Positions 21,717 to 34,900 of a stretch of DNA of 64,000 nt are shown in pieces. Position 1 is the first letter of the stretch, and each line of letters begins with the position of its first letter. The notes beneath the pieces were generated by a model. That model ran no database searches. It saw only the letters and a list, made by a program, of their open reading frames with translations, and was not told the DNA's origin. Made by a program: the position numbers and the translations under genes. This stretch comes from Lycorma delicatula. Taxonomy: Eukaryota > Arthropoda > Insecta > Hemiptera > Fulgoridae. The DNA lies in the NCBI RefSeq assembly GCF_047948215.1, contig NC_134455.1, positions 308,468,147-308,532,146 on the forward strand. The letters are read 5' to 3'.

Positions 21717-21909
21717 TCTAATTGCATTACTTTCTTTTTCCCCCCTCTGGATCTGCATTGAAGCATTGCACAGCTCCAGGAGATGCCTTTGCTTCTAATC
21801 ACTTGGAGGAGCAGCCAGGCCCAGCTACGCTGTTCCCTGCCACCCTACCCATGCAACTGGGACTCAAACTTCATTGCTTTGCCTCTAACAGGGGTCTAAT
21901 TGCATTACT
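21717..21909 (-). mobile_element. 163-bp insert flanked by perfect 15-bp direct repeats, SINE-like
   Basis: TCTAATTGCATTACT occurs at 21717-21731 and again at 21895-21909. Between them is a GC-richer insert of 163 bp that on the minus strand ends in GGGGGGAAAAAGAA. Near its minus-strand 5' end it has AGTTTGAGTCCCAG, similar to a tRNA B box (GGTTCGANTCC). Perfect direct repeats and an A-rich 3' end indicate retroposition. No match to the SINE at 58988 was seen. Confidence 0.55.
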
Positions 21910-22740
21910 AGTTAGCTAGTGGCCACCTCACAGCCAGACGGTCTTTGAGGAGCATCGTCGTGCTCTTCTCCGAGGTAAACAAAGTTTTATGTTGATGACT
22001 ATTTAGCTCGAGTATCCTGCATGGTTTAGTGGCTTGCAATTCAACCTCCGTCCAAGAGCCTCCCTTGAACAGCAGGAGACCATCGTCGGCACATACCACG
22101 ACGCGACATGCTTTGACCAACCTCAGCGGCAAAAGTGAATCAAACTCCACCACTCAAAATAACTGACCAACACACTGCCCTGCACACTATCATTCCCATT
22201 TCATGGCTGCCCATGAATTCGTTCCACAAAAACAAAAACGGACGCCCGTCATCATTCCTACTTAGGTGGGCAACTCACCAGGTACATTACATACCTGCAA
22301 ATTAGGTTTTCCTAAAAAGCCCTCAATTAATTCACCGCCATCATCGGTGAAGCCGCTACGCCACGAAAGTGACTTAGCGTTCACATCCGCAAGAACAGGG
22401 AATCGACTGGCACCTGAAAATCGTAGGATTTAATACTAGACCTCAAGATGACGATCAGCAGGATATTTATATTGAACAAATTAACTTGCAACATTCAAAT
22501 AGATGGATGTTCTGTTCACATGTACAAAAACAAGATGATCGTTTGCGAACTGTTTTATGAAGTTCGTTTCTGCGCAGTGCAGCAGACATGCTATCAGAAC
22601 CAAAATCAAATCTTTTCCAACGAGAACAATTTGGTAGTTCACCGGATACAACATAAAATGCTGCAACCAGACAACATCGAACCTCCTACGCAATGCGGTC
22701 TCTCAAACTTAAATCTGTGCAATGTAAACCCTCTGAGCAT
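21910..22740 (-). pseudogene. R1-clade LINE remnant: endonuclease part joined to reverse transcriptase part
   Basis: 22420-22270 (minus) reads FPVLADVNAKSLSWRSGFTD and then DDGGELIEGFLGKPNLQVCN, the DxNAKS..W block of LINE endonucleases. 22190-21940 reads QGSVL followed by VVCADDGLLLF (catalytic Y replaced by C), PCRILELNSHQHK and EKSTTMLLKDRLAV, closely parallel to the R1-like copy at 1718-1560. Everything between the endonuclease and the CPQGSVL region is missing, so this is an internally deleted copy. Stops interrupt it. Confidence 0.7.
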
Positions 22741-22814
22741 TTAATTTCCAAACTTTAACCATCTAAGGAAATTAAATTGTAATATATTATGAACAGCCCA
22801 CTTGTAACTCGCAA

Positions 22815-23440
22815 TATACCGTATTTATTCGAATACACCCCGCCCCTCGATTTTCCGGACCGAAAATTAAAAAAAAAAAATCGAGTATATACCGGTAAAA
22901 TGCTTTACTTTCTATATATTTTCGTATTTTTTATCATATCTCTTGCACTTTAAAAAACCCTTATAATTGTTTATTTGAGGAATTTGTTAATTTTTCGTGT
23001 TCCGAGACATCGATACGCCGACTCGTTTAGCTCAAGTGTCCTGCATGCTCGAATGGCTTGGATGTCAACCTCCGACCACCGGCATCCAGGTTGTTGTCTT
23101 CCAGTTTAGATCTGAACTATTTTAAGGCGTCCAATCTGAGGGCAGGTTGTTTGCTGACTTTTCTTCGCGTAAGGCCGAAGATGTAGATGTTCATCGTTGT
23201 TACAAATGCCGCCAGTTTCGACACACAGCTGAACTTTTAAACATCTGTTATTTGTGTGCTTCTACTTTGGGGATGATAGACATAAACAAGAAGAGTATCC
23301 TGAGAAGTCGGTCGTTAGGTGCAGACGTCTTCGAAAGGACCATAAGCACTCCTTAAATAGTAAGTACCGTATTTATTCGAGTATCCCCCGCATTTTTCTT
23401 CTTGGAATTGGAGAGAAAACATACGGGTGCGGGTCTTACT
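22815..23440 (+). repeat. Two direct copies of a CCGTATTTATTCGA terminal-type motif
   Basis: CCGTATTTATTCGAATACAC at 22819-22838 and CCGTATTTATTCGAGTATCC at 23367-23386 are in the same orientation, each followed by a CCCGC stretch. Motifs of this form are found at the ends of a dispersed DNA-transposon/MITE group in many animals. The internal segment shows no frame of its own, and the Gag scrap at 23147 lies between the copies. Confidence 0.5.
23030..23360 (+). pseudogene. LINE Gag zinc-knuckle scrap
   Basis: A 69-residue frame (23147-23356) contains RCYKCRQFRHTAELLNICYLC, a decayed CX2CX4HX4C knuckle in which the final Cys is lost. 23030-23075 repeats the phrase TGTCCTGCATGCTCGAATGG, related to 22012-22035 and 1636-1660, which are R1-like reverse transcriptase sequence. 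The piece is therefore a mix of R1-family fragments. Confidence 0.45.
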
Positions 23441-25138
23441 TGAAACGTAGTCCTTAGCGAGGATAACTTATGCAAAATGAAGGTTTTCTTTGAATAACCT
23501 AAATTCAATCACATAAATATAGTGAAATTAGGCTTTCATTTATCAATACCGAATGCCGCTTATACAGAATACTATCTTAATTATCAACATCATGTTCATA
23601 TTGTCGATAGGAACGAAGTTACGGTATTTTTATATAACTGATTCATTCTGTATAGGCTGCACCCGGTTCTAATGACACTACAGTTCCAGTATCAGTTACC
23701 CATCGTCGTCTTGTCTATTCGCCATAGTCATTAAACTGTTTGTATACTATTACACTATAAGAACAGAAGTTATATAGTGCCAATGTGTGCTTTCACCCTG
23801 GGAGTGGAAATTATATTCAAAATATGTGCAGAAATTGATGGAGTAATAAATTCTAAACAAAAAATGTTCTATGAAAATTTTTTGTAGAGTTAATACTTTT
23901 TGAGTTATTTGTAATTGAAAATGTTGATTTTTCATCCCAACCATTGAACAACTTCTCATGAATAACTCAAAAACATCGTTTTTTTTTTATCGAAGATCAC
24001 TATTAGTAAAAATTAAGCTTATAAAATAATGAAGAGATTGGTTGGTTTTTTTATTACTGTAGATGCAATACATAGAGTTATGCCTTGTTGAAGGTAAAGT
24101 TTTGTTCACCAAAAACCTTTCGATGTTAAATAACAGAAACTTTTTTGAGAAAAATTTACAGGATATTTTTCAAAGTACTTGAAAAGAACTTTAAAATTAG
24201 CTTTGGTAAAAGTATATTATCATAAAAACTAACTGAATTATGATGAAAATAAAATGGTTGTCTCGCTTTTTAGGGGAAAAAATCAGCAATAAAACAAATT
24301 AATGAAATAATTGGAATTGAACATAATACTTTTAGAATTTACTTTATTTAAGTACTAAGTATGTTCTAGAAGTTTGATGGGTTTGGAATGCCTATATTTG
24401 AAAAAAAGGTTGATCCAAATTTGAAAACTTTTTTAAATTTCTTAAAAATTTTCTTTTTATGACAATAATTAAAAAACTAAAGAAAATACATAAAAAAAGC
24501 TAGAGTACAAAAAATTAGGTTTTTTTTAATTTCTGTAAGTAAAATTTTATTGATATATCACCATTAGAAGTTTGCATTTGAGAGCGAGGACCACCTTCCC
24601 CAAGCCCTATAACTCAAAAATTTCAAAAACGAAGGGTTCAAGGAACTGAACTTTACATGCCTTGTAGCTCTACAAATTCCCTGAAAAATGATTTTTGAGC
24701 AATTGGATAATTTAAAAATTAAGGAAGTAATAGTTGAAAAACCAATGCATTTTTTTGATGAAATTTTTGGATCATTTAAATTTTTATATTTCGACGGTTT
24801 CGGAGCAATTATGAGTGCGCATGTGAAGACATATAACTGATATAAGCTAGATATGTATATCATCATTCCATTCTCATATGTGTGTATATAATATATATTA
24901 TATGCAGATGAAAGTATAGGTAGGAGAAGAAAAGTAACGGAGCAGACCATAGGCAAACACCCGCTGATGGACGATAGAACTTTATGTGAATAGATGTATA
25001 TAGGTATATTGTACATGTATAAATGTGAATGTATATTTCTTTTATATCGAGTAGTCAGTACATTTTGAAAAACCAAAAGAATAAACACGTGGTGGCAGTT
25101 TTTAATTTTAAGTAAACATGATTGTTAATTTTAATCAC
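23441..25138. other. Unclassified repeat-like AT-rich region
   Basis: No host gene recognised. Phrases such as CACCCTGGGAGTGGAAATTA (23796) and GCGAGGACCACCTTCCCCAA (24583) stand out from the background and look like parts of dispersed elements. The long minus-strand frame at 24564-25088 has no recognisable domain and a composition expected of chance. Confidence 0.35.
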
Positions 25139-25640
25139 AAGGGCCAGTTTGTAAGGTTTGGGGCATTGCAATAAATTATAAATGCACCATTAAAACATTT
25201 TAAGCTGTTGAAAACTAAGTTTTTTTTTTCATTAGGGTGGATTCTAAGGGTTGCAACATTGTTACACATCATAAATTATGTTTCAGAATATGGAACAATG
25301 TTCCATTCATTCTACACATTTAAATGATTTTGAGCTATGAAACACATCTATAATTTTAACAATTTTTTCATAAGGGGTGGTTATTAAGGGTTGAAACATT
25401 GCAATAAATCATAAACTATATTATAAACAGTAAAGGGAATTTAATTCATTATAAATACACCATTAAAACATTTCAAACTGCTGAAAACTATTTATTATTA
25501 TTATTTTTTTCTAAGGGTTGAAACGTAGAAAAACATCATAAATTATATTCCACAATATAAAAAAATGTTTTATTCTACGTATTTAAACATGATTTCAATC
25601 TATGGTTTTTTAATCTTTTTTAACAAGGGGTAGTTTTCAC
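25139..25640 (+). repeat. Degenerate tandem repeat, units of about 110-140 bp
   Basis: Units begin near 25139, 25246, 25378, 25510 and 25620 with AAGGG plus GGTTGAAACATTG-like words. They continue with CATCATAAATTATATT-like and CATTTAAAAC-like words and close with a T-rich run. Examples are AAGGGTTGCAACATTGTTAC, AAGGGTTGAAACATTGCAAT and AAGGGTTGAAACGTAGAAAA. The copies have diverged strongly. Confidence 0.6.
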
Positions 25641-27284
25641 CTCCAAAACACAAAAGCACACATCAGGAACATATAAGTTTTGAAGCAGAGGTTAGATAAG
25701 CTTAATTACAAATTTTTATAAAAATCGATGTTGTGCAAAAGATTTCTGAGGTAATACTCTATTTTTATCACACTTTATTACATGTTTTTTTTTTTACAAG
25801 TTGTACATAAAAGTTTAAAGAGCCTTTATAAAAAGAAAACAGTCTAAAAAAAACTAAGAACCAAAGGAGAAAAGTACAAAATGGAAACAAAACAGTTGGC
25901 ATTAATAATATAAGGAGAAAGCTATTTTAAACTTAAAAATTAAATAAAAAACTAATATATGTAAAAAAAAAAGAAGAACAGAAATGCTAAAACCATAATG
26001 ATAGTGGTGGGTTGGGATTAAGTAACATGAAAATTCAAAATATTGATTAAATATTTTTTAAAGAACATATAAGCAACTAATGAAATTGAAGACATTTATT
26101 TGAATTATGTAATATTTGTTTTGAAAATATTTTATTTTTTAACAACATTTTTAATATCATGATTACATTTTGTACTAAATTTTTTAGTTAAGTAATTTTA
26201 TAATTTAGTCATATATATATAGTCGTATATTTAAAAAAAGAAAAATGTTTGTAGAAATTTGCTTTAATTAGTCATTACAAAGTAAAATTAAATTAATATA
26301 AGTAAAACACTTTAATAGATGAATTGATTTTAATAAAAACTTTACAATTATTTTTTATTAAAATTTATAAAAAAGTAGTCAACATTTTGGGATGATGAAT
26401 TATTATTCTTAATTTTCTAAAAAAAAAACCTTTTAAATGTTGAACCACAAACGTTTAAACATCAGGGTTTAGTTTCTTAAGATATTTATTTTGCGCCTAC
26501 ATCATTAATCTTGGAAATATTGAACATTTTTTAAAACTAACATCACTGAATTTCATCCATATTTTATTTTGTTTTTAAATGCGTAAATAATGTTTGAATT
26601 ATTTTAAATTACAATGTTTGGAGAGTCCCTGAGATCCATTTTTAATACTTTTAAGTGAATAATACCCTATAGTTATACACAAAACATTTACACAGAAACA
26701 AAACTAGTCACAAAAGGTTGAATCAGTTAATTAGGAGCACTTAAGAAAACACTTTTTTACTGTTCAAAAGAAAGGTTTTAAAATCTAGAGACACAAGAAA
26801 TCAGACTTGTAAATTAAATTTAAAAAGAACCAAGAGACAATAAATTAAATGATAAATTTATTGTCTCCATTTCTTTATAAATATTGAAACATTACTTACA
26901 GAAGAAACTTCGATTCATTTAAATAATATATTAATTCCAAAAAAAACATAATTGTGTCATATGAGTTTCTTAGGATTTATTTGTAAGCGTCAAGATCAAA
27001 GGTAGGTATGAATTGGATTTTATCTTGGTCATTCGTCTCTCTCTACTTGGTCTGACAGTAAATGTCTACTTGGTCTGTAACAGAAGTTTACAAAACCAAC
27101 TAGTTATAGAGATAATTTACAGAAAGTTGATGCAGTAAACTTATTCTGTATTTTATTATAAATAGTTGTCTTTAATGCAAGATGGATTCATATGTTTCTA
27201 CAATAACAAATGATGATTACATTGTTGTTAGATGTTTTTGAGACATTCATTTAGTATTTCACTATTTTTAGCCACTTTTCCTGT
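25641..27284. other. Intergenic, nothing recognised
   Basis: AT-rich. A short direct repeat of CTACTTGGTCTG occurs at about 27043 and 27067. No frame or domain recognised. Confidence 0.45.
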
Positions 27285-27590
27285 TGATTTTTTTTGTCTT
27301 CAGTCATTTGACTGGTTTGATGCAGCTCTCCAAGATTCCCTACTTAGTGCTAGTCATTTCATTTCGGTATACCCCCTACATCCTACATCACTAACAATTT
27401 GTTTTACATATTCTAAACGTTGCCTGCCTACACAATTTTTTCCTTCTACCTGTCCCTTCAATATTAAAGCCACTATTCCAGGATGACTTAATATGTGGCC
27501 TATTAAGTCTGTCTCTATTTTTAGCTATATTTTTCCAAATACTTCTTTCTTCATCAGACTACAGCTGCATGGCTTATTCGTTGGCACGGG
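27285..27590 (-). mobile_element. 3' end of a non-LTR retrotransposon, antisense
   Basis: The plus strand reads GTCTTCAGTCATTTGACTGG... CAAGATTCCCTACTTAGTGC..., a phrase I recognise as the reverse complement of the 3' region of a LINE group that is very common in insects. Its minus-strand translation includes WNSGFNIEGTGRRK, typical of the segment after the reverse transcriptase. The ORF is not open. 27591-28019 holds further unclassified sequence with a CATC short-repeat run at 27625-27650. Confidence 0.5.
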
Positions 27591-28019
27591 TCACCCGCTA
27601 AAAATGCTCGATGCTTTCCATCAATTCATTCATCCATCCATCCATCTTGCCACAGGTGCTTTTTTATGCTTTAAAAGAAGCCACAGCCATCTTTTTTTAA
27701 CAGACGGAAGCAAATGATATGCTCCTACATGGCTTTCATTAAAGCGTAACCAACTCATCCAACCTTTGATGTGGTAACCAGCATGCTAATTGACACCAGG
27801 AACAGCTGAAATCTACTGCTCAGCTAGGCATCAGAGCTCAATGCCTTTTCTCAGCTCTAAATATACAATTACCTCTTTACTATTGCTCCATGTTATTACC
27901 CTCTTTGGCAGCCTTCTCTCATTAATTACTGCTTTGATCTCTCTGAGTTTCTGAGTACAGTATAAAAAAATCATCCGGTTTCAGTGCAAAACAAATTTTA
28001 TGGTATTATAAATAGCATA

Positions 28020-28260
28020 AATCCTGATATTAGTTTATATGGACGGCTCTAGAAATGTTAATTCTGTTAGTTTTGGTTTTGTGATTGGCAACATAATGTA
28101 CATGTTTGACCTTCCCAGCATTCAAGTATTTTCGTTGCAGAACTGTATGCCATTAATAAGGCCTTACATTTGGTTAGCCCATCTTGCTTGCTTGGATTCC
28201 ATCACTACAGGGAGTTAGTGATGAATACTAGACACCCTGTTTGTGAGATTCAGTGTATCA
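28020..28260 (+). pseudogene. RNase H fragment of an I-clade LINE
   Basis: Around 28020-28110 a frame reads NPDISLYMDGSRNVNSVSFG, FVIGN and MYMFDLPSIQVF. After a frame change it reads VAELYAINKALHLVSP (about 28135-28180). These match IYTDGSK... FGLP... AELLAINKAL of the copy at 15283-15627. The piece is short and broken. Confidence 0.65.
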
Positions 28261-31200
28261 TTTTGTAAATGATAGAACAGTGAGCTTAAAATAAAATTCA
28301 ATAGAGATTTTATAGTGTAAAATTATTTGTAAATAAAACAAGAAAAACAGTTAAATTCCACTGCGATTTTTCTCTGAGCAAATTTTTTTTTTTGCCTAAA
28401 AAAAATTAAGTTTATAATGAATGGCCTTATAAAAAGCAAAAAAAAAATATATATATATTTACTCATGGAGAAAATTGTATTCAGTTCTGGGAACAATTTC
28501 TTTTTAAAAATTTTCAGATTTTTAACAGGGAGATTTATAACAATTTCATTATGGTTTTCTGTTACAACTTACAACAGATAAAGTCAAATTTTCTAAATTT
28601 TTATTGAAAATCCAAAGAAGATTCCACCCACTATTACATTATCACAGTCCTAATAACTAATGATTTTGACAACTTAAGGCATTTTGACATAAAATTTCAA
28701 TGATAATATTTCTAATTCTCAAAAAGTATGAACACAGAAAGCGAAGGTAATCTACTAAAGGTTTCCATTTTAACATCAGAAGTCTGATTTGGTTTAAACA
28801 TCAGAAGTCTGCAATTAAAACCACGCACAATAATTATGCTGTTAAGTGGCTAAAGAGTTCTGTTACAATATTCAAATCGCACCCTAATTTTTCCCATTTT
28901 CCTACAGCTAATGTTTGCATAAACAGTCTGTTCTCAAAATTTAAAACTATATGTGCTTGTAACATATAAGTCTTGCAGAAATGAAAGTAAGTTAATGCAG
29001 AAATGAAATCTAAATAAATTACTATGTTCCTGTATGGACAGTTTAAATCAGCAATAAGGTAACGTACGTTTGACATAGATATGTATGTGGTCAGGAAGAA
29101 ATGCTTCAAACATTAAACTGCAAACATTACAAGTAATGCATAATTAATTTTGTTACACACAAATGATGCAGACTACCTAGTACTTTAGACCCTGTACTTC
29201 TCATGATTAACTAAGTACTTTGAGACAATAAGAGGTTGAAAAAACTTGGGATTTGCAATTTTAGAAATCTTGCATTAAATTTCTGATCTGTAGTATTTGA
29301 CCCATCCTTTCACATTCTGACATGTTACTAAACCAAGTGTTATAGGAATGTCAAGTGGGATGGGTTAGCTTGAACTTCTATAAAATAAACAACACAAAAT
29401 TGTCTCATCAAATTAATAACTTCATGCTAAAATGATTACTGCTTATTAAAATTATGTTTAAATAAATAAAATAGTAAACAATATTTCTAGTGCATAAAAT
29501 AATATTTAATAATTAAACAAAATTTTTTAACATTAAAAAGTAAACGTAGTTGCAGTTGCATTAAAGAATTTATCTTTTTAATAATAATAATATAAATTCC
29601 AAATTAACAATAAATTACATTAGAATAAATTACCAGAAAATATAATTACTGAACCATTTTAAAAGTACAGAATAACTGAGTAAAAAGTGAAGTAACAACA
29701 AAAGGTAAAACAGCAGTCTTATAAGTTTATTATTGCTGTAATAATAAACTTGTTTTATTAACAGTTTTTTTTAAATTAATTTAACTGCTAAATAGTAACC
29801 AGCACTAATTATCTTAAAAATAGTACATACAAATTAACAATGAATATTTCATTACAAAATAAAAAATAGTTAAGAAAATATATTTATTTTTTTATGTAAA
29901 TGGTATTATGAAAAAAAAAGTTGTATGCAAAATGTTAAACATTAGAAAACAGATATATATATCAATTAAATGCATTACATGCAACATCAACATCGGCACA
30001 AGAGAGCTTGTTCTATTTATCCTACAAAACTGTTTTTAAAACTAAATTAATGTAGCACTCTACATGACAGTACTTAAGTGGTAAAAACATAGCTACATTA
30101 GTGTATACTCGTATATGTAAAGAAATAACTTCTCTATTCTTGAAATAAATCAGTATATTCTTACAATAAAAAAAAAAATATATATTTTTAATAGCATAAA
30201 TATTAAAACACATAGACAAGGATTTGAAATATGAAGAAAATGATGAATCTGGTCAATGAATAAAAGTTGAAATATTATTAAATACACTTTAAATAAAATT
30301 TTGTAAAAAGATTTAATTAGTAAAATGTAAGCTACTTAAACCACTTAAGAAAAGAAAAACATTTCATAACATTCTTGATACATATAATATAAACAATAAA
30401 AGAAATGAAATTAGTGGAAGGCTATAGTTAAACAAAAAATTTATAAATTATTCTAAGATTTAAACAAAATAAAAAAATTATAATATTATGAACATAAAAA
30501 AAAATAATTATGAACATTATAAATTACTTCAGTGTAAACAAGAAAAAAACTTTACAGTAATTAAAATTCTATTAATTGATAAATCCATTTTGAAACCTTT
30601 ATCAGGAGGAATGAAATGGACGGATAATAATCTCATCAAGAGACATACAATTTATATTAAAAAAAAGTTTAAAAAAGTAATACAGGAAGTACTCCATAAA
30701 CTAAATCTTTTAATACAAAACTTAGTGTATTTTAAAATTTGAAGCACTAAATAAGCACTAATAAATTCAGTAATGTAAATATAAACACAAAACTAGCTCA
30801 TTAGCCTCCAAAATAAGGAACAACAAAAAGGGGAAATACTATCTGTTTGATTAAAATAAATGACTGATAACATCTAGCTATCGATTATTTTAATATTTAA
30901 ATATTCTATGCACTAAAATCTATTGGTTTTTTAAGTTTCTTGCTGGAAGAATACATTTTTATAAGCATAAAACTATATAAGTAATTTTAAACAAGGTTTT
31001 AGAGAAAATAAATACATAATTTACCCTGACAATCCTTATAACACAAATTGCGTAAAATAGAAACTTATTTAAAATAATTATTTATGCTTGCTTTGTGCAT
31101 ATATCTGCACATAGGCTACCAAAACTATTTTAACAGTTAAATGTAATTAAGGAATAATAATAATAATAATAACAGTAACAGTAATAATAAAAAGGAAAAT

Positions 31201-31450
31201 TAGAACATTTTCATCAACAAAACAAACCACCAAAACATGATGAGTATATAATTAAAAGCTTTAATATTAAATCATATTAAGCAGATAAATCCATGTTTTT
31301 TTACATTATTAATACGTACACACAGGACACTTTATAGATGATATGAATAAATGATGTATAGACACATTAATTCAATAGACTATCAAATAAAGATAAATTA
31401 TACATAAATACTTTGCCACTATACGTACAGCAATATCACCAATTATCTAT
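28261..31450. other. Intergenic, nothing recognised
   Basis: AT-rich sequence with short frames of biased composition only. A (TAA)n-like run lies at 31155-31190. The region downstream of TMEM199 has no recognised gene. Confidence 0.45.
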
Positions 31451-31456
31451 TTTATT
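31451..31456 (-). terminator. Candidate poly(A) signal of TMEM199
   Basis: AATAAA on the minus strand (TTTATT on the plus strand), about 245 bases downstream of the TMEM199 stop. Confidence 0.4.
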
Positions 31457-31698
31457 CTTCATAAGTAATATTTGCTGTGAAAATCAATACTGTGATTAAA
31501 CACTGATTTATCATGGGCTTTTAATTAAAAGGTGTCACTGTTTTGCAAACAAATATAAATATAATAATGGATTTATGTAAAAAAAAATAAAACAATCCTT
31601 ACATACACATATATTATTTGGAATGATAATCATGCAACAAATGTTAATACTGTCAATATATATTTAACCGCATCTTTCAGTTTTATAAACAAAAAGTC

Positions 31699-31976
31699 TT
31701 AATCCTGATGTTGCTTGGAAGTCTGTGTTGTAGTTGAAGCACTTGTTGTGGTATAAGACTGCGGTGAAGGGTAGTCATCCTCAGCTAGTTTCTTCGCCAA
31801 GAAGTACATCTCTGCTAGAGCTATCACTAGTGCGCAGATCACCCCCAGAAGTAGACGGAAGCCGACATCCAGTCTCCCGACGATCAGCTCCACACCCAAG
31901 AACCCGAAGGCAAAGCCAGCGGCGACAGAAAACACGAACTGCAGCACAGCAATTAGCTGACGATTAATCTGCTTCA
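31699..31976 (-). CDS. TMEM199: TMEM199/VMA12-like V-ATPase assembly factor, exon 2 (membrane domain)
   Basis: On the minus strand the exon follows TTTACAG and encodes the C-terminal part: KQINRQLIAVLQF, then two hydrophobic segments (about VLQFVFSVAAGFAFGFLGVE and RLLLGVICALVIALAEMYFL) and a charged, Ser/Thr/Gln-rich tail. Two C-terminal membrane helices and the ALAEMYF motif are characteristic of the TMEM199/Vma12p family, which assembles the V0 sector of the proton pump in the ER and early Golgi. It begins with the last two bases of a codon; joined to the A that ends exon 1 this gives ATG (Met). The combined protein is 209 residues, essentially the length of human TMEM199 (208). The base composition is richer in GC than its surroundings. 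Confidence 0.9.
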
Positions 31977-34900
31977 CTGTAAACATATATTTTAACTAAA
32001 TAAAAAACAAATTGAAATTATAAATAATTGACCAGGGCAACAATAATGATCTTGTTCATTGCATAAGCAGTTCACACACTTACCATCTTGCACTTTCTAA
32101 ATCGTAATTTTAAAACTTTCTACCTTTAAAAAAATTTCAAGACATTCAAAAATCATAATTTATATTTACAAAATATTTTAAACAAAGGTAGTTTCAAAGA
32201 AGAAAAAAATTAACATTGTAAAATAAATTTAAAATTTATTATTTACTAAATTATACTCTTACTGATAATACACTAAGGATCTGAAAGTGTCAAGGAAAAG
32301 ATTTTAAATTAATAATTTCATTTTGTTTTTTATTTTTAATTATTTAATAATTAAATGTTAATTATCCTATTTAAAAACCATGATTGACTCACCAATGTGA
32401 CATGAAAACGTAACTTAGACATTCATCTTAAAGCAGAAAGAACTAAAAGAAAAATTATAATAATACAAATGTAATTAAAATAATTATGTATTAAAATTAT
32501 TATTGATAATAATGTTTTTATGTAAAATTTTCTCTAAACTAGTAAATTATATGGTAAATGTATGTTGATGATTTCAAGTTTTTCTTTGTTTTTATATATT
32601 CTGACTCTTATGAATGTTATGTAAAGCTGTTACGGAGAGGGAGAAAGAGAATGAGAGGAGGAGATTCAAACTCCTTTCTCTCGCTCATGGTATGAAAAAG
32701 TGGGCTGAGTTGTGTAATAATATGGATGACAAAGATTGATCGAGGCAAACATATTAATGAGCAGAATAGGAGAAATTAAGAAGATGAGAAAAAAGAAGTT
32801 TTGCTTTAATCTGCATGCTCATGTATTGATGTTTTCAGTGGTGCAATCTGCGTTATACAATATGTACCAGTTTTTATATATATATATACACACACACATA
32901 CTGTAAAACACTTTCTTTTTTTTTTACCAATCAATATAATTTTCCAGGTATATTTAATAACACCTGGTAAAAATTCACTGTTCAAAGAGATAGTGAAATA
33001 TTACTACAAAAATCCCCTTACTGAAAAATACAATAAGTCACTGTTAAATGTATTTCATCCTACAATGCCATTATGAAAAAAATAATAGTGAATTCTGGAT
33101 TATTTATGAAAACAATGCAATGAGACAAGCTGAATAATAAAATATGAGTGCATATAGTGAAGAAACATCTTACACAAACAGTATTAATTGGATATTCTAA
33201 TATAATTTTCATATCTAATTCTGTGTTAACTACAGAGTGGCACATGAATGATCCAACATTTGGCTTTGTTAATGTATTTACTGTATACCTGGAAATTATG
33301 TTTTGCCTTTAACATGTTTAATATAACCACCATCATATCTAGCAACTTCATCAACATGAATTCCTACGTTGTTAATAACTCTATGACACATAATCTCAGT
33401 TACCTCATTGCACGCCTCAATGATCAGCTGTTGCTGCATGAGGATGTTTAGAGAAAATCTTTTCCTTTAATCCGAAAAAAAACACTGTTCAGGGCCAGTT
33501 CTGTCCATGCAGAAAATGATTAGGAAATCGGTTTATAATGACATTGCATTAAACGTTTCATGCAGAAAGTCTAAAACAACATTAGCTGTATGTGGTCTGG
33601 CTCCATCTTGCAGGGACCACTTGTTTTCTAATCGAAATCCTTTTGCAAGAAGCTGGGGAACAAAATTATTAAGCAGCTTAAAATGCAGCAAAATTAGATC
33701 TGTTCACTGTCCAAAAAAGAATGGCCCTATTACCCCATGACGAGATAGTGGTCCGTACCGTAATCTTGAGCTGTAATGCACATTTTCATGAAGCATGTGT
33801 GGATTTTTGGAAGCCCAAAAACCCCCATTTTGCTTATTAGCAAAATGTCCAGGTGAAAATGTGCCTCATAACAATATTTCTTGGTACACAGCCCATTCAG
33901 TGAATACCATTCTTTGATGTTTGTTGTCAACCATTAATTTAGGCAAACTGTTATTTTTTACAGATACAAATGCAAATCAGTTTTTTAAAATTCGCTGCAC
34001 AGATCACCTAGAAATCCCACGTCGTGTTGCTGGTTTCTTGTTGATTTGCCTGGGCTCCTCACCAACACTGTTCTGACAGTTTCCATATTCTGTTGAGGCA
34101 ACATTGGCAGGCTGTTTGCACTTACTCTCAAATATTAAACTTTTTGTAAAGTCTATGTATTGTTTAAATGAGGACGACCACAAAGTTAGAAAAGAGGGAT
34201 GAAACCATCTTTGTGTAAGCACCACACTTTTCCTTTCATTTAAAAACCACAGTCTTTACGCGCTGTTCAACAGTCAAGTCTTCCTTTGTCAGCCATCTTG
34301 GAACGATATACAAACAGTGCACTTGGAAAGAAAAGAAACTAATATTCATTAATTGCTATCACTTCTACCAACATAAAACATATTAATAATTACTAACCTA
34401 AACAATTATTGCCAAAACATATGTTGGATCATTTTGTACGCCACCCTGTTTCTTTTCATTATCTATTATAATTAATTAAAAAGCAATTAATTATCCTTTT
34501 CAGGAAGCATTTTTATATGTGGTTCAGTTTTTAAGTAAACAAAAATAGTATATAAAAGTTACAAACTTTTTTGTACAAAAAATAAATAAAACTTACAAAA
34601 GACTTTTGCAAAAGGGATAAAATGCACATTTCTTTAAAAACATTATCCGGTCAATTTTTTATTGAAGTGAATGTGACAAACATAAAATTGACAAATTAAC
34701 AGAAATTTTGAAAAATAAACATTTTTTACTAGAGTTTTTCTATAAAACGAATAATTTTTAAGAGTTTAAAAAACTTTTTCACTGTTTCAGAATGAGGTTC
34801 CAAATATTTTTTGGTAAAATTTTACAGGGCGTTATAAAAATCCAAATGTAACTCTTTCCTACAAAAACTTAATTTGGTAAATTTCTAAATTTATTAGCAT

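Noticed and set aside
24564..25088. 174-codon minus-strand frame
   Set aside because: Tyr/Ile/Ser-rich with no domain; it lies in AT-rich repeat-like DNA with no splice or promoter context.
31734..31967. 77-codon plus-strand frame
   Set aside because: Shadow of TMEM199 exon 2 on the opposite strand.
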